Positions 10,101 to 21,900 of a stretch of DNA of 62,703 nt are shown here, piece after piece. The stretch's first letter is position 1; every line of letters starts with the position of its first letter. Both the position numbers and the translations under genes were made by a program. Origin of the DNA: Nemertoderma westbladi (taxonomy: Eukaryota; Xenacoelomorpha; Nemertodermatida; Nemertodermatidae); NCBI GenBank assembly GCA_032718475.1, contig JAUCBJ010003505.1, positions 1-62,703 of the forward strand, read 5' to 3'. Under the pieces are notes generated by a model. That model was not told the DNA's origin, did not search any database, and was given only the letters and a program-made list of their open reading frames with translations.

Positions 10101-11295
10101 ATATAGTTGTCTTATCTACGGTCTACAGCCTAAATTTAACTACTTGTCCCGGACAACCCCGGAATTCACCGCAAAGTTAGACAGTGTAGAGCAATATATC
10201 GTGGACTCTTTGATTCCCTCACTAACAGGCCGGTCCCCACCAGGGCACACAGAGAGGGAGCTACTCGCCCTCCCAGTGAAAGAGGGCGGTATGGCCATAA
10301 ACCAACCTGGCGACTTAAGACACAGCTATGAACATTCACGTAGGATCTGTGAACCTTTGAGGGTCGAAGCTGAAAGTTACCGGCAATCTCAGAGACCAAT
10401 CGTCACTGAAATAATGAAGGAGAGGGCAGAACTTAGAAAGATCAAGTGTGAAACAGTTCACGATCAGCTGTCCTACGAGTCGAAGTACCTCCGTACACTT
10501 TCTTGCGAGAAGGGGGCCTCAGCATGGCTGTCAGCCATCCCTATTCAAAAATACGGATTTTCCCTACATAAAACAGCCTTCCGGGATAGTCTGTGTTTGC
10601 GATATGGGTGGCTGCCAGACAGGTTGCCTTCCCACTGTGTCTGCGGGATTCCATTCGACATCTCACACTGTCTCCATTGCCCGACAGGTGGTTACCCTAC
10701 CATAAGACACAATGAGATTAGGGACTACCTGGCCGAACTCCTCAACGAGGCAGCTCACGATGTTGAGGTAGAGCCCACCCTACAACCTGTGGAAGGCGAG
10801 GAGTTCCGGTTGGCCGGCACCACCCGCGAACCGGACGCCCGTCTCGATGTCGCCGCCAGTGGATTATGGGGAGGTCGTTTCGAAAGGATTTACGTCGACG
10901 TGAAGATTTTCAACCCTCTATGCGCGTCGAACCCTCGTTCCATTCCCTCCGCATACAGAAAACACGAAGGCGACAAGCGGAGAAAGTACGAGGAGCGAGT
11001 GAACTCGATCGAGCACGCCGGATTCGTGCCCTTCGTCATGACGACGACGGGTGGAGCCAGCCGAAGTGCGCATGCCATCATAAACCGGATCGCACTTATA
11101 ATATCCGAAAAGAGAAACTCTCCCTATTCAAAGACTGTGCCCCTTATAAGAACCCGGTTGAACTTCGCTCTTCTCCGGTCTTCAATTATGTGTCTACGGG
11201 GGGTTAGGACTCCAAAACAGAAACGCCTAATCCAACCCTTCCGTGACATAGGGATGGAGTGCGCGGCGACTGAGGGGTTAAACGGGGACATCTAA
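7011..11295 (+). CDS. Reverse transcriptase / restriction-like endonuclease polyprotein of the retrotransposon
   Basis: The frame is open from 6562, but it matches the repeat-encoded protein only after the 8-bp insertion at about 7003-7010. RT blocks are seen in order: GVRPIGVGEVLRRIIGK, motif A LLMDASNAFNAL (catalytic Asp codon 8152-8154), motif B STQGDP (Gln codon 8311), motif C WFADDG (9781-9798), motif D GYFPNAKK and motif E RVLGSVIGS. Between motifs B and C, normally tens of residues apart, lie about 490 residues, most of them the repeat at 8414-9745. After RT come a thumb-like region, a CCHC-type motif (CVCG...HCLHC, then RHNEIRD), and a restriction-like endonuclease with EPDARLD...YVDVKIFNP. 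The stop is at 11293-11295. No other stops or shifts are seen, which points to a young insertion. It would copy its RNA at a nicked genomic target. Confidence 0.88.
8414..9745 (+). repeat. In-frame minisatellite inside the RT domain (PPDGSVVGLS units)
   Basis: About 40 tandem units of 30, 33 or 36 bp encode S-P-P-(P)-(A/P)-D-G-S-V-V-G-L. Every length variant I checked is a multiple of three, so the RT frame is preserved across 1.3 kb. Early units are mostly 30 bp (CCTCCCGACGGGTCTGTGGT...), later ones 36 bp with CCAGCC added. The array separates RT motif B from motif C. The minus strand is also open across part of it (8924-9553), as expected for a stop-poor repeat. Confidence 0.95.
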
Positions 11296-11666
11296 GGGTT
11301 CTGGTAACTGGCCGCGAATATGGATAACAATAGTGTAACTGGAGAAAGAAGGTGGACAAAGAAATGATAACTTCTTATTGATGCTACTTATTGGACCTTC
11401 TTTTAATATTAACTATTTTAATAATTTTGTAACTTTAATACAGTACGTTGATTTTATCAGTTCGTGCTACTACTACGGCAACATATTACGTTCTTTTGAA
11501 TAAAAAATTCCATGTGAAGGAGGTGGGTGACATTAAAGTAATCATAAAACTATAAAATAATTATTTAACATGATGATTAATATTATATATATTGCCCAAT
11601 AACTCTATAATATAATGCTTATAGATATAGATAATAATACAGTATAGTTTAAGATTAAAAAAAAAA

Positions 11667-11697
11667 ACTGGTACTGGTACTGGTACTGGTACTGGTA
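11667..11697 (+). repeat. (ACTGGT)5 at the 3' edge of the retrotransposon
   Basis: Five copies of the same hexamer as at 5644-6080, in the same orientation, directly follow the element's 11-base A-run. An ACCGGT variant follows. This is either the 3' remainder of a split target array or a 3' terminal repeat of the element. Confidence 0.9.
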
Positions 11698-12947
11698 CCG
11701 GTAATGATGATAACAGGGTTGTAAGTATTAGTTCAGGTGCGGCATGAAGGTGCGTCATTTTTAGGAAATACCGGCACGTCCATGTATTTAAAGCTAAAAA
11801 TACGCCATTTGCAGAAAAATAATTTGTTTTAATTTCTCTTGTATGCACCTGTATCTGTAGGAAAAAAAACGTACAATCTTTATTCATGTGATATCGGTTA
11901 TAAATCGGTTAAAAATGCAATTTTGTGGAATAAAAGAAATAATATGTCTTATTATGTTTGTAAGTAGTTGATTGTTGTGCTAATGTTTCACTTTCTGGTA
12001 TAATGTGGGTCATTCGATCGATATTGATTGATGCAGAATTTATCTATTTTTTTTTATTATTAAAAATATTCATTAATATTAAATTATGTTTATTTCTTCT
12101 TATTAACTCCCGTTGCAATTATGGTAAACAAATCGCGATAAAGAGCCATTTACTATGAATAAAAAATCAGAGTGTGCCACTTCTATTCATATCCCCAAGA
12201 TAACCGCTCTTTCGATGCGCTAGCTGTTATTTACAACTTCCAAAATAGCGGTAGGCCTAAATTAAGCGTGTATCGAAGCGGCATTAACTGGAGTGATATG
12301 AGGCGATTAGCGTAGAACAGGTAGGATTAATCGTAGTTTAATGAAGACAGCACGGAGGCGAATTAAAGCCGACTTACCTACCTAATTTCACGGTTTAAGG
12401 AACAGACTTGGCCCCTGTTGAGTTTCATAGTGGGATGATCCTTACTGAGCCTTAGTAGTAGGCCATCAGCCTCTCCTTAGAAGGGGCCCTTAGCTATTAC
12501 TGATTCACCCACTCTATGACTACTTGTATCATTACTTACCCCGTTACTTTGAGCACCGATGAGGCGTTATAGCCATCTATGGAGTTGTGTGCCACGCTCC
12601 TAGATCTCAGCCAATAGCCTTTGAGTTTATTATCTAGCCCAATATTTACACGCGAATGCACGCAAATCATTGGAGTGGAAGCTCACGCTCTCTACCAATG
12701 GGGCGTCTCTATGAGAAGCTAAACTATCTCAGCCGGTCCTTAATCATAATAAACCGACCAATCTGATGCCGTCTAAGTTGTAATCAAAATCATCTTGACA
12801 AATTGGAGATCGTTCTGGGTGTAAACCTTGAGAATAAGTTTATTAAACTTATCTGCTAATAAATAATGATGTTTCACATTATAATCTACTGTAAATTGAT
12901 ATTCTTTTAGAGTTTAGATTTTTTCAAATTTCGAATTGTCTAGGAAA
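11698..12947. other. Intergenic region upstream of Dbx
   Basis: AT-rich, with no coding exon seen. Candidate CCAAT elements occur at about 12612 (AGCCAATAG) and 12695 (ACCAATGGG). A possible 3' splice site (TTCTTTTAG) at about 12901-12910 would place the Dbx start codon in an exon preceded by a 5' UTR intron. No TATA box was identified with confidence. Confidence 0.35.
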
Positions 12948-15900
12948 ATGTTTGGTAATCAGTGGGACCAACTACCGAAACATGCTAAACCAATCGACGT
13001 GGATTTTACTATGAATTCTAGAACATTAAATCTCGCTCGCCAGGGAAGCACTGAAGTTAAGGTAGACGACATTTGTGACCACTTTTCTCCGACCTCTGGG
13101 TGTCACAATGCGTGTAATGACGTCTACTCCAGCCCACCTTTGTTGTATTCCCCATACGGGGATTTAGTTGAGGTTTCGTCCTACAAGGGAACTAGTCTGG
13201 GGTCTATGATTGTACGAAATGGTCCTTCCCCCACACACTCAACGCAATCATGCGCTGCTAACTCTTACGAACTTAGTAACGATAATTTTACACATGATCA
13301 TAATTCCAGAAATAACGTATCTTTGTTTCAGTCTCCCATGTACTGTAGAACCCAACCTTCACACCCACGCAGTAGTTACTCCAAAGGTTTCGCACATACC
13401 GCCAATCTCCACGGTAACACAAACTGCACTCAGTCTATCAGTAACTTGAAGTTCAGTATCAGATCCATTCTAGGCCCCAATGTAGATGATAATCACGAGA
13501 CATCGACGCTTGTTGTTGGGAATTCTTCACTGAACGACCTATCAGAAGCTACAGTGTCACACATTCCTACCGTCACAGGTAAGAAGTGTGTGATAACTTG
13601 CAATTCTCAATTGCATGAGTTTAGTGAGTTTTATAATTATTTACATTTTATTACCTTTAATCAAACATAAAATGATATTTTTTTGAGTTTTATTCGAAAC
13701 TCACATTTATAGTTTTTGAGACTAGAAAGGAGACCTCAACTGTTTTAGGATGTGTGCCTAATGGTTACTCCAAATTATTTTTAGTTCGGTTATACTTTGG
13801 TTTATGTATGATGATCGACCATGAATGAGTACGGTAACCTCAGCTCAGCTGCCGTACTGTAATGGGCCATACATTGAGAGAAAACAATAGAGAGATTCAC
13901 CGCTAGAATAATATATGTCGTACGAAAACAAGGAAGGGGAGCATAACGATAATTAAATCACATCATGTGTCTGAGAAAAAGTTACGAGAAACTAAATGAA
14001 TAATTTATGAGAATTTAATTCTAATTTCGCACGTAGGTACAACAAACTAGCAGTGGGTGCATGGATTGCCCTTTCTATAAAACAATAAGGGTTGGGGGAC
14101 ATATCACGGGGAATTTTATATCCCACTAAACAGCTTTGGCAGTTTACAGTTAAAATTGTCATGTAACACTAATTGAAGGATAACAAAATAACTAATAAAA
14201 AATAATTTGCGGAATTTTGAACAATATTGCCTTAGGCCCGATAAATCTGTTTTCATGTAATGGGGTAGTCATTAGGCAGAATTTGCAATTTTACTAATAC
14301 TTTATTCCATACACTTGGACAGAAGTAGATGAATTTCAGTCAATTGGAAATATTGACAAAAAGATACCTCTTTCTTATAGTTTTTGTCATCGAATAACAT
14401 CATCTTCTTTAACAATTTCATGCACATATAATAATTAATTCTGCTATTTACCCGACAACCATAAATAAATTAATAATTGGAGTGTAAATAGTGGTGGTGA
14501 ACGGTATTCTACGCAAGCGATAAATCGAACCCCTTCCACCCTCTCCTCCCTAAATCGAAATAGGCAATCATAAAATCATCAAAGCATTCGTAAATTTTTG
14601 AGTAATTAGTTGGTAATTCGATTACATTTAAGGACATCATCAAACGATTCACGTACAACCAAGTGTTTTAAATCTTAATTGAAGTAATGATGGGTATCTT
14701 TGTCGTCTATAATTGTAATCGAATGAGCCTCTATTGGGGCTGGTAATGGCCGGCGCAGATCGCCCCAACCTGTCACCAAAACCCATTTATGGTTTATAAT
14801 GACCTCAGATCGTTTTGGGTGAAACGTAATCGTTTGTTCGTAATCCGATGCGTTATTATATGTTTGGCTGGATGTTGTCCCGTGCCCGTGTGGTTGTGTG
14901 ATGGAAATTTATACAGATAATGTAATGTAATGCAACTTATAATTAATTTTTGTAGCAAAAAATGTTGCAAGTTTGGCTGATGAAGATCTATCAGACCTCC
15001 ACTTTCCACTAACACACGGCGTAAACCCCCATCCAGGTTTGGGTATGTGGAATTCTCGAGCCTTGCCCTGCACATACGATTTTCTGTCCACAGGTTTGTT
15101 TATACTTACTTACAACGTATTCGCATATATTTGGTATGGAATATCTTATTGATTTGATTTTAACTAATTTTAATAATTCTCCGCAGTTTATTTACAATTA
15201 TAATCTGATTACCGTAATACATATATAATTTTTACAAGGATCTTAACGACACTTTACAAAGCCCAATTCGAGAATGGCTAATTATTATGGCAAAATCTTG
15301 AAAGCTGGTGCCCCTGTGTGCCTCCACCCCCCCACCCCCTCTGTACCGTAGGGGCACCAGATTTCGTACCATGGAGGCGTGATCGATTAGCGATATAAAA
15401 TATTAGTCAAACATTCCTAATTTTTGGTAATAAACTTCAGTTGTAGTTCGGTCGAAGTGTGGGCACTTGGTGGTCGCTCGGTCGATAATGTACTTACTTA
15501 CCAACGCTATTTGACTTAATGGAGTTTTATTAGCTTTTCAGTAGTACGAGTTCACACTGCAGCTGATTACAATAAAACTCAGTCAATATTTTTGTAGAAG
15601 TCGTTGCTGTATTTAAGTCTTTCTTTTCTGGGGAAGAATGAGTGCAACGTTTTATGCAGCACAGCAAACAATAATTATTAGCCTAACCTATTCCACTATT
15701 CCCTTTGTATTCTATAGGCAACATAATCCCCAGCCCCTACTTTCCCCCAACCGGTGGTGCCTACTATTGGCCGTTCGCTTCTCGAGGTAAACCCCGACGT
15801 GGAATGCTCCGTAGAGCGGTATTCTCCGACGCACAACGTCGCGGGCTCGAGAGGAAGTTCCGCGAACTCAAATACATAAGTAAACCGGACCGGAAAGAGC

Positions 15901-18900
15901 TCGCCAATAAGTTAGATTTGAGAGACTCGCAGGTGAGTTATTTCACTTAATAAGCCGCTACGATTACCTTATATTGAGGATCGGTTTGCACTAAGGTGTA
16001 GTAGTAGTACCGGGGGACCCAGGTACAACAGCGCACCCAGATCTGACAGTCAGCCATTCACTTTCCTAATTCATCCCAATTCTCAAGTCTTGTGTCCTTG
16101 AACAGGCGTTTGAAGAAAGGCATGCTAGCCTATTCTCACCAGAGGGCTGGTTGATCCTGCCGACGAAAACAGGGCCAGATACTGTAGCTTCAAGTATCTG
16201 CAGGGTGCCATAGTTGTGTGTATTAGGCAACTTTGTGCACGATCACCTACATGAGTACTACGTTATAGCAATGGATTTTTAATAATAAACATTTTTAATA
16301 TTTATTATGAGTATTGTTATTATTTTAAAACATAACGAATATTTTGTTAATAATAAACATTTTTAATATTTATTATCAGTATTGTTATTATTTTAAAACA
16401 TAACGAATATTTTGTTGTGGAAGTGCATGAAATAATGCGTAATTTTGACTATAGTTTATAAACCTAAAAGTAGCTTTGCACATCACTTGATTTGATCTGT
16501 TCTGATCAAACATTCTTCGCCACTTCTTCCTAACTCGAGTCATAAATGCCGACTATTTAAAATAAATTATAGAAGACAAGCTTGCCAGCGAGAGCTGGCA
16601 ATATGGACGGATCCATTGCTATCAATATTGTTGTAATAAATTACGCGCCTATGCAGGGAAGCCTAATAACGAAAAACGCAAAACGAAACAGGGCAAAGTA
16701 CCGTCTGTACACCACAATTATTATTTTATTGTTTGTTGTAATGAATTACGCGCATAAGCAGAGTAGCCTAATAAGTAATAATAACGAATGAGAACCCAAT
16801 AGTTGTTAATGAGGACCAGACAGCTCTCTCAATTACACTGCTACTTGCTTGTACCTCCACACTGAACCTCCAATAGGATGTCTTGGCAACGATATTCGGG
16901 ATTGGCTAGCCAGTATGATAATAGTATAATATAGTATTATATTGTAGGGCCTATTTTAAAAAAACACTGTTTGTTAGAAATGTATCTTCTCCTGCAACCA
17001 ACAGGTCCCTCGCAACCAAAACCTTGCATACACAACTAGGTCCGATAATAAACCTATCATCAAAGTTTCATCCAATTCCATCAACATTAAGTGAAAGAAG
17101 TTGTGTGTACAAACAAACAAACACGCGTGGGAAATAAGGACATCCACTTCTTGGATCCGTCCTTTACCTACATTGGCAAAGACGACACCAAAGTGTTACC
17201 TCGGCGTCTTACTAGCCTATCATGGTGTGCTACATACTTTGCAATTTCTTTTGCTATTATCTTAATCTCCATCGGACATCATTGGCTCTGTTTGATGCAG
17301 TGTGTTGCGTAACAAGCCCCTAATTACAATTTAACCCAAAGCAATCTGTAACAGCTTACTGATAATCTACAAGGTAGCTATATTTAATCTACACAGAAGT
17401 GCTTTACATACAGGAGTTTGTATTAATTAAGGCACCGTTCTCTTTTTGCCGCTCGTGGTCCCCGCATGGCACAGATGGGAATTATTGGCTTGTTAATGAG
17501 CGATTTGTGTGGCTCGATAACGCCTTAATGTGTAACGTAACGGTCCCGGATTAATCGACAACCATCAACAACAACGTATCGTGTAATTTCCCCCACGCAC
17601 CAGTTTCTTTAACTACTGCATGCCCCACACTGCACGTACATTAGGTATTGAAAATTGAAAATATTTAGTTATTTTAATTTTCCCTCTATGTGAAATTATT
17701 GTGAAAGTAAATGTGGAAATAAAGATTGCCATAAAGTTTGTTTTATCAATTCGTTTTCACTAAATGCTGTAACCTGTTCTGCAGTGCTTCTTCATGAAGA
17801 ATAATTCACTCATAATCTATCCCATGCTTCTTTCTCCCCCATAATGGCATTGTAAGAAGTGCAAGGAGTTTGTTGTTTCTTCCCCCGCAAATGTAATTAT
17901 TTTTATTCCAAAATTGTAACATTACTCAACGCCGTTAGTATTAACAGCGAGTGGTTATTTAGCACTTTACAACTTTAGAGGACATTACAGCATTGTATTG
18001 GCCTGTACATTTTGTATTGTATTTAGTGTTATTGTTTACGTGGTAACCATGACGGCGTTAAGTAATGTCCACTAAGGGGACATAACTTAACGCCGTCATT
18101 GGATACCACGTAAACAATAGGTGGAAATTTGCCTGACAGCCAGATAGGCCTACCGCATTACCTACCGGTAGGCGGGGTATAGCTATTAATAACCAGTAGG
18201 GCCTAGCTATATTATTATAACATGGCTCCAAACGCCGCGATAAATATAAGCTAACTTATTTATAACATAATTTATGTAATTTTTACAATTATTTATACAG
18301 CAACTAATATAATTTTTGCAGTTTCTATCACTTATAATGTATATGTACAATCATTTCGTAATGTTACAATTTTGGAATAAAACTACATACATACTTGTTG
18401 CAAAGTACTTTACAGTGTTCTGATCCTCGTGGCTTTATTTGCACTCACTCACTAACGTTCGTTCGTGTAACAAAGTCACTCAGATCATCACACTGTAAAG
18501 TGTTACTTTACACAAGTATGTAAATAGTTATTATATGCATATTATATTGGTTTGGTATGAAGCAAATTTTTAATTATTAAATCTTTATGTAGGTAAAAAT
18601 CTGGTTCCAAAATCGGCGCATGAAATGGCGTAATTCAAAAGAGCGAGAGTTAAATTCCCAGGTAAGTTCACTTTAACTCAATGTAAGTGAGTGGTCAGGT
18701 AAGTTCACTTTAACTCAATATAAGTGAGTGGTCAGGTACGTTCACTTTAACTCAATGTAAGTCAGTGGTCAGGTAAGTTTACTTTAACTCAATATAAGTG
18801 AGTGGTCAGGTAAGTTCACTTTAACTCAATGTAAGTGAGTGGTCAGGTAAGTTCACTTTAACTCAATGTAAGTGAGTGGTCAGGTAAGTTTATTTTAACT

Positions 18901-21900
18901 CAATGTAAGTCAGTGGTCAGGTAAGTTTACTTTAACTCAATATAAGTGAGTGGTCAGGTAAGTTCACTTTAACTCAATGTAAGTGAGTGGTCAGGTAAGT
19001 TCACTTTAACTCAATGTAAGTGAGTGGTCAGGTAAGTTTATTTTAACTCAATTTAAGTGAGTGGTCAGGTAAGTTCACTTTAACTCAATGTAAGTAAGTG
19101 GTCAGGTAAGTTCACTTTAACTCAATGTAAGTCAGTGGTCAGGTAAGTTTACTTTAACTCAATATAAGTGAGTGGTCAGGTAAGTTCACTTTAACTCAAT
19201 GTAAGTGAGTGGTCAGGTAAGTTCACTTTAACTCAATGTAAGTGAGTGGTCAGGTAAGTTTATTTTAACTCAATTTAAGTGAGTGGTCAGGTAAGTTCAC
19301 TTTAACTCAATGTAAGTAAGTGGTCAGGTAAGTTCACTTTAACTCAATGTAAGTGAGTGGTCAGGAAAGTTCACTTTAACTCAATGTAATGAGTGGTCAG
19401 GTAAGTTCACTTTAACTCAATGTAAGTGAGTGGTCAGGTAAGTTCACTTTAACTCAATGTAAGTGAGTGGTCAGGTAAGTTCACTTTAACTCAATGTAAG
19501 TGAGTGGTCAGGTAAGTTCACTTTAACTCAATGTAAGTGAGTGGTCAGGTAAGTTCACTTTAACTCAATGTAAGTGAGTGGTAAGTTCACTTTAACTCAA
19601 TGTAAGTGAGTGGTCAGGTATGTTCACTTTAACTCAATGTAAGTGAGTGGTCAGGTAAGTTCATTTTAACTCAATATAAGTGAGTGGTCAGGTAAGTTCT
19701 TTTTAACTCAATTTAAGTGAGTGGTCAGGTAAGTTCATTTAAACTCAATATAAGTGAGTGGTCAAGGTAACTTCATTTTAACTCAATTTAAGTGAGTGGT
19801 CAGGTAAGTTCACTTTAACTCAATGTAAGTGAGTGGTCAGGTGTAACTAGTTCATTTTAACTCAATGTAAGTGAGTGTTAAGGTAAGTTCACTTTAACTC
19901 AATGTAAGTGAGTGGTCAGGTATAAAGTTCACTTTAACTCAATGTAAGTGAGTGGTCAGGTAAGTTCACTTTAACTCAATGTAAGTGAGTGGTCAGGTAA
20001 GTTCACTTTAATTCAATGTATGTGAGTGGTCAGGTAAGTTCACTTTAATTCAATGTATGTGAGTGGTCAGGTATAAAGTTCATTTTAACTCAATGTAAGT
20101 GAGTGGTCAGGTAAGTTAATTTTAATTCAATGTATAAGTGAGTGGTCAGGTAAGTTCACTTTAACTCAATGTAAGTGAGTGGTCAGGTAAGTTCACTTTA
20201 ATTCAATGTATGTGAGTGGTCAGGTGTAACTAGTTCATTTTAACTCAATGTAAGTGAGTGTTCAGGTAAGTTCACTTTAACTCAATGTAAGTGAGTGGTC
20301 AGGTATAAAGTTCACTTTAACTCAATGTAAGTGAGTGGTCAGGTAAGTTCACTTTAACTCAATGTAAGTGAGTGGTCAGGTAAGTTCACTTTAATTCAAT
20401 GTATGTGAGTGGTCAGGTAAGTTCACTTTAATTCAATGTATGTGAGTGGTCAGGTATAAAGTTCATTTTAGCTCAATGTAAGTGAGTGGTCAGGTAAGTT
20501 AATTTTAATTCAATGTATAAGTGAGTGGTCAGGTAAGTTCACTTTAACTCAATGTAAATGAGTGGTCAGGTAAGTTCACTTTAATTCAATGTAAGTGAGT
20601 GGTCAAGGTAACTTCATTTTAACTCAATTTAAGTGAGTGGTCAGGTAAGTTAATTTTAATTCAATGTATAAGTGAGTGGTCAGGTATGTTCACTTTAACT
20701 TAATGTAAGTGAGTGGTCAGGTGTAACTAGTTCATTTTAACTCAATGTAAGTGAGTGTTCAGGTAAGTTCACTTTAACTCAATGTAAGTGAGTGGTCAGG
20801 TATAAAGTTCACTTTAACTCAATGTAAGTGAGTGGTCAGGTAAGTTCACTTTAACTCAATGTAAATGAGTGGTCAGGTAAGTTCACTTTAACTCAATGTA
20901 AGTGAGTGGTCAGGTAAGTTCATTTTAACTCAATATAAGTGAGTGGTCAGGTAAGTTCTTTTTAACTCAATTTAAGTGAGTGGTCAGGTAAGTTCATTTT
21001 AACTCAATATAAGTGAGTGGTCAAGGTAACTTCATTTTAACTCAATTTAAGTGAGTGGTCAGGTAAGTTCACTTTAACTCAATGTAAGTGAGTGGTCAGG
21101 TGTAACTAGTTCATTTTAACTCAATGTAAGTGAGTGTTCAGGTAAGTTCACTTTAACTCAATGTAAGTGAGTGGTCAGGTAAGTTCACTTTAATTCAATG
21201 TATGTGAGTGGTCAGGTAAGTTCACTTTAATTCAATGTATGTGAGTGGTCAGGTATAAAGTTCACTTTAACTCAATGTAAGTGAGTGGTCAGGTAAGTTC
21301 ACTTTAACTCAATGTAAGTGAGTGGTCAGGTATAAAGTTCACTTTAACTCAATGTAAGTGAGTGGTCAGGTAAGTTCACTTTAACTCAATGTAAGTGAGT
21401 GGTCAGGTAAGTTCACTTTAATTCAATGTATGTGAGTGGTCAGGTAAGTTCACTTTAATTCAATGTATGTGAGTGGTCAGGTATAAAGTTCACTTTAACT
21501 CAATGTAAGTGAGTGGTCAGGTAAGTTCACTTTAACTCAATGTAAGTGAGTGGTCAGGTAACTTTACTTTAACTCAATATAAGTGAGTGGTCAGGTAAGT
21601 TCATTTTAACTCAATATAAGTGAGTGGTCAAGGTAACTTCATTTTAACTCAATTTAAGTGAGTGGTCAGGTAAGTTCACTTTAACTCAATGTAAGTGAGT
21701 GGTCAGGTGTAACTAGTTCATTTTAACTCAATGTAAGTGTTAAAAGATAAAACAAAAGAAGGACTGTCAGCCACAGGTATGAAAAAATAGTAGGTAATTA
21801 GGCCTAGTACTATATGTATATACTCACTGTATATGTGCGTTATACATTGATAAAGATAGCCATTGGCTTACGAAACGTCTGCTAGGCCTAATTACCTACT

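Larger units (their letters stand above)
6081..11667 (+). mobile_element. Near-complete RLE-type (R2-group-like) non-LTR retrotransposon
   Basis: Order: short 5' UTR (6081-6220), Cys-rich N-terminal frame, 30-bp minisatellite, reverse transcriptase interrupted by a second minisatellite, CCHC motif, restriction-like endonuclease, 3' UTR with AATAAA at 11499-11504, and an A-run at 11657-11667. The domain order RT then CCHC then PD...D endonuclease is that of LINEs that use a restriction-like rather than APE endonuclease (R2, R4, CRE and NeSL groups). (TACTGG)n lies on both sides in the same orientation, so the element seems to have landed inside that microsatellite. An 8-bp insertion shifts the frame between the N-terminal part and the RT. 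The clade within the RLE group is not resolved by eye. Confidence 0.88.
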
